A stretch of 64,000 bases of DNA from Pseudogemmobacter humi (GCF_900609055.1 NZ_UXAW01000087.1:3510-67509), one strand, 5' to 3'; counted from the first letter of the stretch, positions 38,890 through 49,699 are shown. The notes: generated by a model not told the origin, from the sequence alone. Made by a program: numbers and translations.

Positions 38890-40566
38890 TCACTCCGCGA
38901 CCAGCCGCGAGACGACCACCGTCACCTCGGGCTTCTTGCCGATCTCTTCCACCGCGACCTGGCGGACGATGCGGCGGATGTCGTCCTCGATCCGGCCGTC
39001 GTCCTTCAGCACCTTGCGGGTGGCGCGGTTCATCCATTCGGCAAGCTCGTTTTCCATCGTCTCGGCCAGATCGCGCCCGCCGCGGCCCAGAGGCGTCAGG
39101 CCCATCAGCTCGATCCAGGGCTCGCCCATCGGCTCGTCGCTCTCGTCGAGGATCACGGTCGCCAGCACATGGCCGTTCAGCGCCATGCGGATACGGTTGC
39201 GGATCACCCCGTCCAGCGCACCGATCAGTACGCTGCCGTCGAGGTAAAGCCGCCCGGTATCGACATATTCCACCACCGCCGGCACTTCGCCGGTCAGATC
39301 GACCATCATCCCGTTCACCGCCACCTGGGCGGCGATCCCGGCCTCGGTCGCGATGCGGACATGTTCCGAGAGATGCCGGTGCTCGCCATGCATCGGGATC
39401 AGCATATCGGGCAGCAACAGCCGGTGCACATGCTCCAGATCCGGCCGGTTCGCGTGGCCCGAGACGTGGTAGAGCCCGCCCTCGTCATCGACCACCCGCA
39501 CCCCGATCGCGGAAAGCGCGTTCCAGATCCGGAACACCTCCTTCTCATTCCCCGGAATGGTGCGCGAGGAGAACAGGAAAGTGTCGCCCGCCTTCATCTC
39601 ATGGCCGAGGTATTTGCCGCGCGACAGCGCGGCGGCGGCGGCGCGGCGCTCACCCTGGCTGCCGGTGACGAGCAGCATAAGGCTGGCGCGCGGGATTTCC
39701 AGCGCCTCTTCGGGGCTGACGGTGCGGGGGAAGGCTGTCATCACCCCGGTCTCCTGCGCGACCGCCAGCATCCGCTTCATCGAGCGGCCCATGACACAGA
39801 CCGTGCGCCCGGCGGCCGCGGCCGCTTCGGCGAGCGTTCTCAGCCGCGCGACGTTGGAGCCGAACGTGGTGGCGACGAACATGCCCTGCGCGCGCCCGAT
39901 CAGCTCGGCCAGCGGCCCCGCCAGCGTCGATTCCGAGCGGCCGGGATGCGTGGAAAACACATTGGTGGAATCGCACATCAGCGCCTTGACCGGCGCCTCT
40001 TCGGCGATCTGTTGCCAGAGCGCATCGTCCCAGGCCTCGCCCACCACCGGATCGCGGTCCAGCTTGAAATCGCCGGAATGGACGATCCGCCCGCCGGGGG
40101 TGTCGATGATCAGCGCCGCCGATTCCGGGATGGAATGCGACAGCGGCACGAACTGCACCCGGAAGGGCCCCGCCTCGACCACTTCGGGGCGCGCGGCCAC
40201 GGTGGTGATCGCATCCCCCGGCAGGCCGAGCTCTTCCAGTTTCAGCCGACCGATGGCCGAGGTGAATTTGCGCGCATAGACCCGTGCCTTCAGCTTCGGC
40301 CAGAGATGGCCAAGCGCGCCGATGTGATCCTCATGCGCATGGGTGATGAAGATCGCCTCCAGCCGGCTCACCCGCTCTTCCAGCCAGGTGATGTCGGGCA
40401 TGATCACCTCGACCCCCGGCGCGTTGTCCATATCGGGGAAGGTTACCCCCATATCGACGAGGATCAGCCGCTCTTTCCCCGGCGCGCCCCAGCCGTAGAC
40501 ATAGGCGTTCATGCCGATCTCGCCGGCGCCCCCCAGGGGAAGATAGATCAGCCGCTCGCGCTTCAT
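38890..40566 (-). CDS. rnj: Ribonuclease J
   Basis: A 558-residue metallo-beta-lactamase/beta-CASP ribonuclease. The metal motif THAHEDHIGAL gives H76, H78, D80 and H81; further ligands are in SHSIPESA and HSGDFKLD. The beta-CASP part contains FVATTFGSNVARL and VTGSQGE, and HVSGHANRPDL ends the catalytic core; the C-terminal domain follows. RNase J degrades and matures RNA from the 5' end and internally, and replaces or complements RNase E in many alphaproteobacteria. The ATG overlaps the coaX stop (ATGA), the usual Rhodobacterales arrangement. Confidence 0.93.
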   Translation of the reverse strand: MKRERLIYLPLGGAGEIGMNAYVYGWGAPGKERLILVDMGVTFPDMDNAPGVEVIMPDITWLEERVSRLEAIFITHAHEDHIGALGHLWPKLKARVYARKFTSAIGRLKLEELGLPGDAITTVAARPEVVEAGPFRVQFVPLSHSIPESAALIIDTPGGRIVHSGDFKLDRDPVVGEAWDDALWQQIAEEAPVKALMCDSTNVFSTHPGRSESTLAGPLAELIGRAQGMFVATTFGSNVARLRTLAEAAAAAGRTVCVMGRSMKRMLAVAQETGVMTAFPRTVSPEEALEIPRASLMLLVTGSQGERRAAAAALSRGKYLGHEMKAGDTFLFSSRTIPGNEKEVFRIWNALSAIGVRVVDDEGGLYHVSGHANRPDLEHVHRLLLPDMLIPMHGEHRHLSEHVRIATEAGIAAQVAVNGMMVDLTGEVPAVVEYVDTGRLYLDGSVLIGALDGVIRNRIRMALNGHVLATVILDESDEPMGEPWIELMGLTPLGRGGRDLAETMENELAEWMNRATRKVLKDDGRIEDDIRRIVRQVAVEEIGKKPEVTVVVSRLVAE

Positions 40567-41336
40567 GCGTTTTCCTTGTTGTAGTCATGGATCAGAACGA
40601 GACCATGCATGGTCAGATCGTCCTCGATCGAATCGAAAACCTCTGTGTCCTGGGCGAACAAGGGCGCAAGGCCCCCGGTTGCGATAACCTTCATCGGGCG
40701 TTCGCGTTCCTTGCGGACCTCGCGCACGATGCCTTCGACCAGGCCGATGTACCCCCAATACACGCCCGACTGCATGCAGGCCACCGTATTCGTGCCGATC
40801 GCCTGCGCCGGGCGCGAGACATCGACATGCGGCAGCGCGGCGGCGGCGGCGTGCAGCGCTTCAAGCGAAAGGTTGACGCCGGGCGCGATCACCCCGCCGA
40901 TATAGGCGCCGTCGTGGTCGACCACATCGAAGGTGGTGGCGGTGCCGAAATCCACCACGATCAGATCGCCGCCATGGCGGTCGAACGCCCCCGCGGTATT
41001 GACCAGCCGGTCCGGCCCCACCGTGGTGCCCTGATCGACGCGCGGCGCATGGGGAAGCAGGCATTCGGGCTTGCCCACCACCAGCGGGCGGCAGTCGAAA
41101 TAGCGGTTCGACAGCACCCGCAGGTTGAACACCACACGGGGCACGGTCGAGGAGATGATGACCTCTTCGATCTTCACCTCCAGCCGGTTGAGCAGCAGCA
41201 GCGAGGACAGCCAGACGAAATATTCATCCGCCGTGCGCTTGTGGTCGGTGGCGATGCGCCAGGTGGCGATGAAGCGCGCCCCGTCCCAGATCGCGAAGAC
41301 GGTGTTGGTGTTGCCGCAGTCGATGGCCAGGAGCAT
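40563..41336 (-). CDS. coaX: Type III pantothenate kinase
   Basis: A 257-residue kinase for the first step of coenzyme A synthesis. It starts MLLAIDCGNTNTVFAIWDG, with the DCGNTNT phosphate loop at 6-12. Further motifs are SSTVPRVV, the PDRLVNTAGAF segment with the catalytic Asp, LIVVDFGTATTFDVV and a GGVIAPGVNLSLEALHA stretch, ending with VIATGGLAPLF. All match CoaX. It lies between birA and rnj in the same direction. Confidence 0.93.
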   Translation of the reverse strand: MLLAIDCGNTNTVFAIWDGARFIATWRIATDHKRTADEYFVWLSSLLLLNRLEVKIEEVIISSTVPRVVFNLRVLSNRYFDCRPLVVGKPECLLPHAPRVDQGTTVGPDRLVNTAGAFDRHGGDLIVVDFGTATTFDVVDHDGAYIGGVIAPGVNLSLEALHAAAAALPHVDVSRPAQAIGTNTVACMQSGVYWGYIGLVEGIVREVRKERERPMKVIATGGLAPLFAQDTEVFDSIEDDLTMHGLVLIHDYNKENA

Positions 41337-41362
41337 GGGCGAAGATCCGGGGTTGCGAGGGG

Positions 41363-42094
41363 TCAGAAGAACACATCCGCCGCCGGGATGGCAATCGCGC
41401 CCCCGGACATGCGCAGGATCAGATTGCCCTCATGGTCGATGGTCTCGAAGATCCCTTCGCGGGTCTCAGTGCCGGTGCGGGCGATGATCCGCTCGCCAAG
41501 CCTTGCGGCGCGGGACAGCCAGGCCTCGCGCAAGGGCGCGAAACCGTCGGCGCGCAGCCGCGCCTCCCAGTCCTCCATCGCCGGGGCGAGCGCGTCGAGG
41601 AAGCGCGCGGGCGTGATGCGCAGCCCGGTTTCTGCCAGCAGCGAGACCGGCGCCACCGCGCCCGGCTCCAGCGTCTCCGCAGGCGGTGCCGCGATCAGGT
41701 TGACGCCGATGCCGATGACCAGGGTCTGCCCGCTCGCCTCCAAGAGGATCCCGGTCAGCTTGCCGCCGTTCAGCAGGACATCGTTCGGCCATTTCAGCGC
41801 GAAACCCGCGCCGAGGCCGGTCAGCGCCTGGAAGGCGTCGTAAAGCGCCAGCGCGGCGACGAAACTGCGCAGGCCAAGGCGTGCGGGCGGCTCAGTGATC
41901 CTTTGCACCAGCGAAGCGTGGAAATTCCCCGGCGGGCTGGCCCAGGCCCGGGCGCGGCGGCCCTTCCCGGCCGTCTGCTCGCCCGCCAGAATCCACAGAG
42001 GCCCCCGAAGATCGGGGGCCTGCCGGAACGCCTCGGCATTGGTGGAATCGACCGTGGCCAGTTCCACACGCGAGGCCAGCGCCTCAGAGGACAA
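41363..42094 (-). CDS. birA: Biotin-[acetyl-CoA-carboxylase] ligase
   Basis: A 243-residue biotin ligase without the N-terminal DNA-binding domain of E. coli BirA, so it is an enzyme only. Signatures are [10 protein letters not shown] near residue 15, [20 protein letters not shown] (biotinyl-AMP binding) and [21 protein letters not shown], followed by the VIGIGVNL segment. The start is uncertain: a TTG at 42094 overlaps nuoN by 11 bases and fits the family N-terminus, and a GTG at 42067 is possible; neither has a clear ribosome site. It is the first gene after the nuo block and is probably read from the same transcript. Confidence 0.9.
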   Translation of the reverse strand: MSSEALASRVELATVDSTNAEAFRQAPDLRGPLWILAGEQTAGKGRRARAWASPPGNFHASLVQRITEPPARLGLRSFVAALALYDAFQALTGLGAGFALKWPNDVLLNGGKLTGILLEASGQTLVIGIGVNLIAAPPAETLEPGAVAPVSLLAETGLRITPARFLDALAPAMEDWEARLRADGFAPLREAWLSRAARLGERIIARTGTETREGIFETIDHEGNLILRMSGGAIAIPAADVFF

Positions 42095-43541
42095 GAGCCC
42101 GCGCGGCCGTCAAAGCCGCCGGTTCGATGCCGAAGAGGTTGATCGCGCCCAGCACCATGACCGCCGCCACCGCGACCAGCATCACCCATTGCACCGGCGC
42201 CATCCGGCTTTGCGCCGGGTCTTCGCTGTCGCCGAAATAGATGAAATAGACGATGCGCAGGTAATAGAAGGCGCCGATCACCGAGGCCACCGCCCCCGCG
42301 ACCGCCAGCCAGACCATCCCCGCATCCACCGCCGCCTTCAACACCGCGAATTTCGCGAAGAAGCCGATGAACGGCGGCACGCCGGCAAGGCTGAAGAACA
42401 GAGCCAGCAGCGCCAGCGCCTTCAGCGGCTCGGTTTTCGACAGCATCTTGAGGCTGGCGATATCGGTGACCGGGCGGCCGTCGCGCTCCATCGACAGGAT
42501 GAAGGCGAAGGTGCCCACCCCCATGGTGACGTAGATCGCCATATAGATCAGCATGGCCTGGACGCCCTGGACCGCCGCCTCCTGGTCGCCGGTCGAGGCC
42601 GCCGCCAGACCGATCAGCGCATAGCCCATATGGGCAATCGACGAATAGGCCATCAGCCGCTTGATGTCGCGCTGGCCGATCGCCGCCACCGCGCCGAGAT
42701 ACATCGAGGCCACCGCCAGCGCCGCCAGCACCTGGCCCCATTGCGCCGGGATCGCGCCGAACGCATCCCAGGCCAGCCGCGCGATCAGCGCCATGGCCGC
42801 GACCTTGGGCGCGGTGGCGAAGAAGGCGGTGACCGGCGTGGGCGAGCCCTCATAGACATCGGGCGTCCACATATGGAAGGGCGCGGCCGAGATCTTGAAC
42901 GCCAGCCCCGCCAGCATGAACACGAGGCCGAACAGAAGGCCAAGCGGCACGCCATCGTTCAGGGTGGTGATGATGCCCGAGAACAAAGTGGTGCCGGCGT
43001 AGCCATAGACCAGCGAGGCGCCGTAGAGCAGCATCCCCGAGGACAGCGAGCCGAGGACGAAATATTTCAGCCCGGCCTCGGACGAGCGCGCGCTGTCCCT
43101 GCGCATCGCCGCCACCACGTAAAGCGCCAGCGATTGCAGCTCCAGCCCCATGTAAAGCGCCATCAGATCGCCCGAGGACACCATCATCAGCATGCCCAGA
43201 ACCGCAAGCGCGACCACCACCGGGAACTCGAACCGCAGAAGGTTCCAGCGGCTCATGTAATCCTGGCTCATCGCGATCACCGCGGCGGCCGAAAGCAGGA
43301 TCGTCACCTTGGCGAACCGCGCGAAGGGGTCGTCCTGGAACATGCCGCCGAAGGCCGTCCGGCTGCCCTCGCCCGCGAAGCCGATCCAGAGCGCCAGCGC
43401 GACGAACAGCCCCGCCGTGGCCCAGACCAGCGGCACCGCCACCCGATCCTTGCCGGTGTAGACGCCGAACATAAGCGCCGCCATCGCGTAAAGCGCGAGG
43501 ATGACCTCGGGCAGGACGATGTTGAAATCTGCTGCGGTCAT
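42084..43541 (-). CDS. nuoN: NADH-quinone oxidoreductase subunit N
   Basis: A 485-residue antiporter-like membrane subunit of complex I with about 14 membrane helices. Typical features are the [20 protein letters not shown] stretch, the [17 protein letters not shown] segment with the conserved lysine, and [18 protein letters not shown]. It forms one of the proton channels in the membrane arm. Follows nuoM by 10 bases. Confidence 0.95.
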   Translation of the reverse strand: MTAADFNIVLPEVILALYAMAALMFGVYTGKDRVAVPLVWATAGLFVALALWIGFAGEGSRTAFGGMFQDDPFARFAKVTILLSAAAVIAMSQDYMSRWNLLRFEFPVVVALAVLGMLMMVSSGDLMALYMGLELQSLALYVVAAMRRDSARSSEAGLKYFVLGSLSSGMLLYGASLVYGYAGTTLFSGIITTLNDGVPLGLLFGLVFMLAGLAFKISAAPFHMWTPDVYEGSPTPVTAFFATAPKVAAMALIARLAWDAFGAIPAQWGQVLAALAVASMYLGAVAAIGQRDIKRLMAYSSIAHMGYALIGLAAASTGDQEAAVQGVQAMLIYMAIYVTMGVGTFAFILSMERDGRPVTDIASLKMLSKTEPLKALALLALFFSLAGVPPFIGFFAKFAVLKAAVDAGMVWLAVAGAVASVIGAFYYLRIVYFIYFGDSEDPAQSRMAPVQWVMLVAVAAVMVLGAINLFGIEPAALTAARALVL

Positions 43542-43551
43542 GATCGCGTCC

Positions 43552-45099
43552 TCAGTGCATCGCCGCCTGCGCGGCCACTTCGGGCAGCGCAGCGCGGTAA
43601 GTGTCGATCAACTGGGCCACCGAGGGCCCGATGATATCGGTGACAAGCGCGGGATAGACGCCAAGGATCAGCGTCATCGCCACCAGCGGCGCGAAGATCA
43701 GCCGCTCGCGCAGGCTCATGTCGGTGATGGATTTCAGGCTCTCCTTCACGAGCTGCCCGAAGACCACCCGGCGGTAAAGCCAGAGCGCGTAAGAGGCCGA
43801 AAGGATCACCCCCGAGGCCGCGAAGAAGGCGATCCAGGTGTTGACCCTGAAGATCCCCATGATGGTCAGGAACTCGCCGATGAAGCCGCTGGTGCCCGGA
43901 AGGCCCACGTTCGCCATGGTGAAGAACATGAACACCATCGCATAGGCCGGCATCCGGTGGACGAGGCCGCCGTAAGCCGAGATTTCGCGGGTGTGCATCC
44001 GGTCGTAGATCACGCCGACGGCCAGGAACAACGCGCCCGAGATGAAGCCGTGGCTGATCATCTGGAAGATCGCGCCGTCCACCCCCTGCTGGTTCATGGC
44101 AAAAATGCCCATGGTCACGTAACCCATATGCGCGACCGAGGAATAGGCGATCAGCTTCTTCATATCGGTCTGCACCAGCGCCACCAGCGAGGTATAGACC
44201 ACCGCGATCGCCGACATCCAGTAAACCAGCGGCGCCAGCAGGTCCGAGGCCACCGGGAACATCGGGATCGAGAAGCGCAGGAAGCCGTAGCCGCCCATCT
44301 TCAAAAGGATCGCCGCCAGCACGACCGAGCCCGCGGTCGGCGCCTGGACGTGGGCGTCGGGCAGCCAGGTATGCACCGGCCACATCGGCATCTTGACCGC
44401 GAAAGAGGCGAAGAACGCGAGGAACAAGAGCGTCTGCACGCCGCCGACCACGGTGAAGCCCAGAAGCCGGAAGCTCTCCGACGGGAAGCTGGTCTGCGCC
44501 GGATCGAGCAGCGCCACGATATCGGTGGTGCCCGCCATGCGATACATGAAGACCATCGCCACCAGCATCAAGACCGAGCCGAGGAAGGTGTAGAGGAAGA
44601 ACTTGAACGCGGCATAGATCCGGTTCGCGCCGCCCCAGATGCCGATGATCAGGAACATCGGGATCAGACCGGCCTCGAAGAACAGGTAGAACAGCACCAG
44701 ATCCAGCGCGCAGAACACGCCAAGCATCAGCGTCTCAAGCACGAGGAAGGCGATCATATATTCCTTGACGCGGGTCTCCACCTCCCAGGCCGACCAGATC
44801 ACCAGCGGCATCAGGAAGGTGGTGAGCATGACGAACAGGATCGAGATCCCGTCGACGCCCATCTTCCAGGTGAAGCCGAGGATCCAGGGATGTTCGGTCA
44901 CGAACTGGAAGCCGGTGTTCGCAGGGTCGAACTCGGCCAGCAGGAACAGCGAGGCAAGGAAGGTCGCGAGCGTCGCGAAGATCGCGAGCCATTTCGCCGA
45001 GCGCTGCGCGGCCGCGTCGTCGCCGCGCAGGAACAGCGCCATGATCAGCGCCGCGACCAGCGGCAGGAAGATGATGATGTTGAGAAGTTGTTGTGCCAT
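43552..45099 (-). CDS. nuoM: NADH-quinone oxidoreductase subunit M
   Basis: A 515-residue antiporter-like subunit with about 14 membrane helices. It has the conserved [14 protein letters not shown] segment carrying the trans-membrane glutamate, [27 protein letters not shown] with the key lysine, and [21 protein letters not shown]. It takes part in proton pumping. The gene is 12 bases after nuoL. Confidence 0.95.
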   Translation of the reverse strand: MAQQLLNIIIFLPLVAALIMALFLRGDDAAAQRSAKWLAIFATLATFLASLFLLAEFDPANTGFQFVTEHPWILGFTWKMGVDGISILFVMLTTFLMPLVIWSAWEVETRVKEYMIAFLVLETLMLGVFCALDLVLFYLFFEAGLIPMFLIIGIWGGANRIYAAFKFFLYTFLGSVLMLVAMVFMYRMAGTTDIVALLDPAQTSFPSESFRLLGFTVVGGVQTLLFLAFFASFAVKMPMWPVHTWLPDAHVQAPTAGSVVLAAILLKMGGYGFLRFSIPMFPVASDLLAPLVYWMSAIAVVYTSLVALVQTDMKKLIAYSSVAHMGYVTMGIFAMNQQGVDGAIFQMISHGFISGALFLAVGVIYDRMHTREISAYGGLVHRMPAYAMVFMFFTMANVGLPGTSGFIGEFLTIMGIFRVNTWIAFFAASGVILSASYALWLYRRVVFGQLVKESLKSITDMSLRERLIFAPLVAMTLILGVYPALVTDIIGPSVAQLIDTYRAALPEVAAQAAMH

Positions 45100-45111
45100 G
45101 CTTGCGCCTCC

Positions 45112-47382
45112 TTACCTGGCGCCACCGAAGAGCGTCATCCAGGTGACAAGGGCAACGATCCCGAGCACCATGGCGAAGGCATAGTGGAAGACAAAGCCCG
45201 ATTGCGCCCGGGCCGCGAGGCGGGTGAAGAAGGGAACGATCCCCATCGCCACGCCGTTGATGGTGCCGTCGATGACCTTCGCATCGTTCTTCCAGAACAG
45301 CCGGCCAAGCGCGCGGGCGGGACGGACGAAAACGAAGTCGTAGATCTCGTCGAAATACCATTTGTTCAGCAGGAACAGGTAGAGCGGGCGCTGGCTCGCG
45401 GCGAGGCGCGCCGGCCAGTCCGGCCTGCGGATGTAGAACAGCCACGAGAGCACCAGCCCGATCAGCATCGCGACGAAGGGCGAGACCTTCACCCAGTCCG
45501 GCACCATATGGGCGGCGGCGATGATCGTGTTCGGCGCATGGCCCGAAGCCGCGACCTTCTCCGCATCGACGCGGGCATCGACCAGGGCCTGCTCTTCCGC
45601 GCCATAAGGCAGCATCACCAGCGCGCCTTTCGGGGCGACGCCATGGGCATCGCCATGATCGGCCGCGGCATGGTCCACAGCGGTTTCTTCCCCGGCCAGA
45701 GCGGCGGTCTCCGTGTGATCCACGGCGGCGGCTTCGTCCCCGGCGTGGTCCGCGGTCGCAGCCTCTGCGGGGGCGGCGGCATGGTCGCCCTCTTCGACGT
45801 GATGGGCGGCAAGCTGCTCCATCCCGAACCAGGTGCGCATCTTCTCTTCGTCGCCGAAGAACACCTTGTACCAGATCATCCCCGAGAACAGCGCGCCGAG
45901 CGCCAGCACGGCAAGCGGCACCAGCATCACCGCCGGGCTTTCATGCGGCTCGTGGTGGTGGCCATGGCCGTGATCGTCGTGGCCGTGGTGATGATCGTCC
46001 TGCGGCTTCAGATGGGCGCGGTTCTCGCCCCAGAAGGTCAGGAACATCAGCCGCCAGGAATAGAAGCTGGTCATGCCGGCGGCGATGACGAGCATCCAGA
46101 AAGCGTAGTTCGAGCCGACCCAGGCGCTCTCGATCACCGCATCCTTCGACAGGTAGCCGGCAAAGCCGTAATGGGTCAGCGGAATGCCGACGCCGGTGAT
46201 CGCCAGAGTGCCGATCAGCATGGCCCAGAAGGTCAGCGGGATCTTCTTCCGCAAGCCCCCATACCAGCGCATGTCCTGCTCATGGTGGGTGGCGTGGATC
46301 ACCGAACCGGCGCCAAGGAACAGCATCGCCTTGAAGAAGGCGTGGGTGAACAGGTGGAACATCGCGACCGGATAGGCGCCCACACCGGCGGCCACGAACA
46401 TATAGCCGAGCTGCGAACAGGTCGAATAGGCGATCACCCGTTTGATGTCGTTCTGCACCAGACCGACGGTCGCGGCGAAGAAGGCCGTCGTCGCACCGAT
46501 CACGGTGATGAAGGCGGTGGCCGAGGCCGCGTATTCGTAAAGCGGCGCCATGCGGCAGACGAGGAACACCCCCGCCGTCACCATGGTCGCGGCATGGATC
46601 AGCGCGGAAACCGGCGTCGGCCCCTCCATCGCGTCGGGAAGCCAGGTGTGCAGGAAGAGCTGCGCCGATTTCCCCATCGCACCGACGAACAGCAGGAAGG
46701 CGAGCAGATTCAGCGCGTTCCAGTCGGTCCACAGGAAGCGCACGGTGGTCTCGGTCAGGCCCGGAACCGCGGCGAAGATCTCGTCGAAACGGATCGAGTC
46801 GGTCAGCAGGTAAAGCCCGGCGATGCCGAGGATGAAGCCGAAATCCCCCACCCGGTTGACGATGAAAGCCTTCATCGCCGCGGCGCCCGCCGACTGTTTC
46901 TTGTAGTAGAAACCGATCAGCAGATAAGAGGCGACCCCCACCCCTTCCCAGCCGAAGAACATCTGGAGCAGGTTGTCTGCCGTGACCAGCGTCAGCATGG
47001 CGAAGGTGAAGAACGAGAGATAGGCGAAGAAGCGGGCGCGGTAGGGCTCGGTCTCAGCCCAGTTGTCGTCATGCGCCATATAGCCGAACGAATAGAGGTG
47101 AACGAGCGCCGAGACCGAATTGACCACGACCAGCATGATCGCGGTCAGCCGGTCGACCCGGATCGCCCATTCGGAGTTCAGCGTGCCGCTCTCGATCCAG
47201 CGCAGGATGGTGTGGTGTTCCGTGGTGCCGTCGTGGCCGAGGAAGATCACCCAGCTGAGCGCCGCCGCCAGAAAGACGGTCGCGGTGGTCAGGATCTGCG
47301 CCGGCTTCTCGCCGATGTATTTCCAGCCGAAACCACAAAGGATGGCCCCGATCAGGGGTGCGAAAAAGATGATCGTCGCCAT
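45112..47382 (-). CDS. nuoL: NADH-quinone oxidoreductase subunit L, long form with His-rich insert
   Basis: A 756-residue NuoL, clearly longer than the about 610 residues of E. coli NuoL. The antiporter core is normal ([70 protein letters not shown]). The extra length comes from loops before the last helices: a His/Asp-rich stretch around residues 457-477 with more than ten histidines, and an Ala/Asp/His-rich stretch at about 517-610. After these comes the long lateral helix region and final membrane helix. The inserts may bind metal or simply be tolerated loops. nuoK lies four bases upstream. Confidence 0.95.
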   Translation of the reverse strand: MATIIFFAPLIGAILCGFGWKYIGEKPAQILTTATVFLAAALSWVIFLGHDGTTEHHTILRWIESGTLNSEWAIRVDRLTAIMLVVVNSVSALVHLYSFGYMAHDDNWAETEPYRARFFAYLSFFTFAMLTLVTADNLLQMFFGWEGVGVASYLLIGFYYKKQSAGAAAMKAFIVNRVGDFGFILGIAGLYLLTDSIRFDEIFAAVPGLTETTVRFLWTDWNALNLLAFLLFVGAMGKSAQLFLHTWLPDAMEGPTPVSALIHAATMVTAGVFLVCRMAPLYEYAASATAFITVIGATTAFFAATVGLVQNDIKRVIAYSTCSQLGYMFVAAGVGAYPVAMFHLFTHAFFKAMLFLGAGSVIHATHHEQDMRWYGGLRKKIPLTFWAMLIGTLAITGVGIPLTHYGFAGYLSKDAVIESAWVGSNYAFWMLVIAAGMTSFYSWRLMFLTFWGENRAHLKPQDDHHHGHDDHGHGHHHEPHESPAVMLVPLAVLALGALFSGMIWYKVFFGDEEKMRTWFGMEQLAAHHVEEGDHAAAPAEAATADHAGDEAAAVDHTETAALAGEETAVDHAAADHGDAHGVAPKGALVMLPYGAEEQALVDARVDAEKVAASGHAPNTIIAAAHMVPDWVKVSPFVAMLIGLVLSWLFYIRRPDWPARLAASQRPLYLFLLNKWYFDEIYDFVFVRPARALGRLFWKNDAKVIDGTINGVAMGIVPFFTRLAARAQSGFVFHYAFAMVLGIVALVTWMTLFGGAR

Positions 47383-47386
47383 TCTT

Positions 47387-47692
47387 TCAGCCCTTCATCA
47401 CATTCACGTCTTCGACGTCGATCGTTCCGCGGTTGCGGAAGAAGACGACGAGGATGGCCAGGCCGATCGCGGCCTCTGCCGCGGCCACGGTCAGCACGAA
47501 CAGCGTAAAGACCTGGCCGGTCAGATCGCCGTGTTCGGCGGAAAAGGCCACCAGGTTGATGTTCACCGACAGGAGGATCAGTTCGATCGACATCAGGATG
47601 ACGATCACATTCTTCCGGTTGAGGAAGATCCCGAAGATGCCGATGACGAACAGGGTCGCCGCCACCGTGATGTAATGTTCAATTCCTACCAT
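47387..47692 (-). CDS. nuoK: NADH-quinone oxidoreductase subunit K
   Basis: A 101-residue membrane subunit with three helices. It has the conserved glutamates in [17 protein letters not shown] and [32 protein letters not shown]. It belongs to the E-channel of complex I. A gap of 29 bases separates it from the small gene upstream. Confidence 0.95.
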   Translation of the reverse strand: MVGIEHYITVAATLFVIGIFGIFLNRKNVIVILMSIELILLSVNINLVAFSAEHGDLTGQVFTLFVLTVAAAEAAIGLAILVVFFRNRGTIDVEDVNVMKG

Positions 47693-47721
47693 CTCATCCG
47701 TCCCTCAGGGGTCTTCGCCCG

Positions 47722-48105
47722 TTATTGGCTCACGTCCCGGCGCTGCTCCCAGGGCGTCATGCCGCCGGGGTGCAGTTCGGGGAAGTAAAAGTTGCCGCCG
47801 CAGGCTTCCCCGGTCTCCCGAAGCACCGGTAGCTTGCCGCAGACGGCCGTCGCCGCCCGTTTCATCTTGTTTGCAGAGACCCGGCGCCCTGCCTGGACAT
47901 CAGCGCGCAGAAACCCGGGCACCGGCGCGCAATCGGCCTCGGCCAGATCGCCTTGGCTGGTGCTGTAGCGCCCGAAAATGAGGCCGCTGCCCGCCGATGC
48001 GATCAGCATTCCCGCCCCGATGCCCTCGCAGGGCGGCAGCGGGGTCAGCCCCGGCGTTGCCGCCGGTCGCGTGCCTTTTGCCTCATGGGGGAAGCCGCGC
48101 GCCAT
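47722..48105 (-). CDS. Hypothetical small membrane protein inside the nuo operon
   Basis: A 127-residue product placed between nuoJ and nuoK. Its ATG is three bases after the nuoJ stop. One possible membrane segment lies at about residues 29-46 (IGAGMLIASAGSGLIFGR); the C-terminal part is polar and contains four cysteines in total (C26, C59, C89, C102) and an aromatic-rich CGGNFYFPELHPGG stretch. No family recognised. It is likely one of the Rhodobacterales unassigned reading frames of this operon; coding is supported by position, spacing and codon use. Confidence 0.65.
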   Translation of the reverse strand: MARGFPHEAKGTRPAATPGLTPLPPCEGIGAGMLIASAGSGLIFGRYSTSQGDLAEADCAPVPGFLRADVQAGRRVSANKMKRAATAVCGKLPVLRETGEACGGNFYFPELHPGGMTPWEQRRDVSQ

Positions 48106-48108
48106 GGA

Positions 48109-48717
48109 TCAGAGCCCCTGCCCCGGTTTCACGTCCTTCATCTCCAGCGTCTTGGCCGGGTCGCGCCACATCTGCTCCAGCACGTTCTGGCGCTTGATGC
48201 CGGTGCGGTGGCGCAGCGTCAGCAGGATCGCCCCGATCATCGCGACCAGCAGCACCATGGCCGCGGCCTGGAACAGATAGATGTATTTGTCGTAGATCAG
48301 CAGGCCGAGCGCGCGGGCGTTGTGCACCCCCTCGGGCGCGGGCGAGGGCCGCAGGGCATGGGCCTGCGAGGCGCTCTCCCAGGCGCCCAGACCGATGGCG
48401 ATCTGCATCAGCAGAACGATCCCGATCAGCAGGCCAAGCGGCATGGCGCGGGCGAGTTCCCCCTTCAGCGCGGCGAAATCCACGTCGAGCATCATCACCA
48501 CGAACAGGAACAGCACCGCCACCGCGCCGACATAGACGATCAGCAGCAGCATGGCGACGAATTCTGCGCCCAGAAGGACGAACAGCCCCGTCGCGCCCAC
48601 GAAGGCCGAGATCAGCCAGAGCACCGCATGAACCGGGTTGCGGCTGACCGTGACCATCAGCCCCGACGCCACCGTCACGATGGCGAAGACGTAAAAGGCG
48701 AAACCGGCAAGGGTCAT
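48109..48717 (-). CDS. nuoJ: NADH-quinone oxidoreductase subunit J
   Basis: A 202-residue membrane subunit with about five helices, including the conserved helix with [21 protein letters not shown]. It forms the central axis of the membrane arm with NuoA and NuoK. The ATG overlaps the stop of the upstream gene (ATGA). The C-terminal 30 residues are polar ([23 protein letters not shown]). Confidence 0.95.
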   Translation of the reverse strand: MTLAGFAFYVFAIVTVASGLMVTVSRNPVHAVLWLISAFVGATGLFVLLGAEFVAMLLLIVYVGAVAVLFLFVVMMLDVDFAALKGELARAMPLGLLIGIVLLMQIAIGLGAWESASQAHALRPSPAPEGVHNARALGLLIYDKYIYLFQAAAMVLLVAMIGAILLTLRHRTGIKRQNVLEQMWRDPAKTLEMKDVKPGQGL

Positions 48718-49139
48718 GTGTTGGCTTCCTTATTCTCGTCGAAGACGGCCTGGGCGATTTCCAGCGCCTGTCTCATGGCGGGCAGGCCGCCGAACATGCT
48801 CATCTGCCAGATCACTTCGGCGATCTCGCGTTCGCTCGCCCCGGCTTCCAGCGCATGGCGGATGGTCAGCCTGAGCTGCGGCTCGGCGAGGCCCGCGGGA
48901 ACCACCGCGCCCTGGACGGTCAGCCCGGCCAGCGTGACCAGCAGACGGGTGCGCGCGTCCAGCCCCTCGCGGTTGAAGGTCTTGCCGAACCACATCTCCA
49001 TGATGTCGGCGGGCATGGTCGGAAACAGCTTGTCGAAGCCGCCGACCTTCATCCCTTCGAGGCCCGGGTTGAAGGCGCGCAGCATCTCCTGCCCGCTTTC
49101 CATCATCGCTTCGATCATCCGGGTATAGGCTTCGGTCAT
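48714..49139 (-). CDS. Carboxymuconolactone decarboxylase family protein in the nuo operon
   Basis: A 141-residue all-helical protein of the gamma-carboxymuconolactone decarboxylase family: [14 protein letters not shown], then [34 protein letters not shown] with the HxxxAxxxG and EIxEVxxQ pattern. There is no cysteine, so it cannot act as an AhpD-type CxxC peroxidase. Its function in complex I biogenesis, or elsewhere, is unknown. It overlaps both neighbours by four bases (ATGA), so it is fully integrated in the operon between the collagen-like gene and nuoJ. Confidence 0.85.
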   Translation of the reverse strand: MTEAYTRMIEAMMESGQEMLRAFNPGLEGMKVGGFDKLFPTMPADIMEMWFGKTFNREGLDARTRLLVTLAGLTVQGAVVPAGLAEPQLRLTIRHALEAGASEREIAEVIWQMSMFGGLPAMRQALEIAQAVFDENKEANT

Positions 49140-49675
49140 TGCGGCTCTCCGCTGGTATCCGTGCCCTGAAGGCAGAGGAAGAAATTCACATTGGCGAACC
49201 CGGCGGTGGCCGAGGTCATGATGCCGGGATTGCTGCGTTCCTGTCCGGTGCCGGTCGCATAATCCGGCGAGGTGTTCAGCACAACCTCACCCCCGTTCAC
49301 CCAGCCGGAGGGGCAGCCCCCGGCGCCGCGCACGAGGATCACCGCCTCGCCGCCCAGATCGCCTGCTCCGGCCACGCCCTGCGGCCCGGCCGGGCCGGTT
49401 TCGCCCTGCGGCCCGATCTCGCCCTGCGGACCGGCGGGACCGGCCACGCCTTCCACCCCCTGCGGACCGGCAGGACCGATCGGCCCCTGCGGCCCCGCGG
49501 GCCCCTGCACGCCGGCCTCGCCCTGCGGCCCGGCGGGGCCTGCGGCGCCCACAGGGCCCTGCGGCCCTTCGGGGCCCGCACCGCCGCGCAAAAGATCGCC
49601 AGCGAACAGGGCAGCGATGGCGAAGGCCATCGCCCCCCCCACCACGCCGAATGCTGCTGACTGAACCTTGCTCAT
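49136..49675 (-). CDS. Membrane-anchored collagen-like repeat protein in the nuo operon
   Basis: A 179-residue protein. Residues 8-27 are a membrane anchor or uncleaved signal ([20 protein letters not shown]). Residues 34-105 are 24 unbroken Gly-X-Y triplets, many GPQ, GPA and GEx, which is the pattern for a collagen triple helix. The C-terminal 74 residues are a small globular domain with two cysteines (C121, C158). It would form a trimer with the stalk on the periplasmic side. Its stop overlaps the next gene, and nuoI lies 24 bases upstream, so it is expressed with complex I. Function unknown. Confidence 0.85.
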   Translation of the reverse strand: MSKVQSAAFGVVGGAMAFAIAALFAGDLLRGGAGPEGPQGPVGAAGPAGPQGEAGVQGPAGPQGPIGPAGPQGVEGVAGPAGPQGEIGPQGETGPAGPQGVAGAGDLGGEAVILVRGAGGCPSGWVNGGEVVLNTSPDYATGTGQERSNPGIMTSATAGFANVNFFLCLQGTDTSGEPQ

Positions 49676-49699
49676 GGCTGGGCCGGGCCTCCGTATGGG

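Noticed and set aside
43501-47508. A 1335-codon plus-strand frame opposite nuoM and nuoL
   Set aside because: It is rich in Arg, His, Asp and Gln with no domain, as expected for the antisense of GC-rich membrane-protein genes.
49136-49675. Short direct repeats in the collagen-like gene read as a possible CRISPR or minisatellite
   Set aside because: The repeats follow the reading frame as Gly-X-Y codons and code for a collagen-like stalk; there are no spacers.
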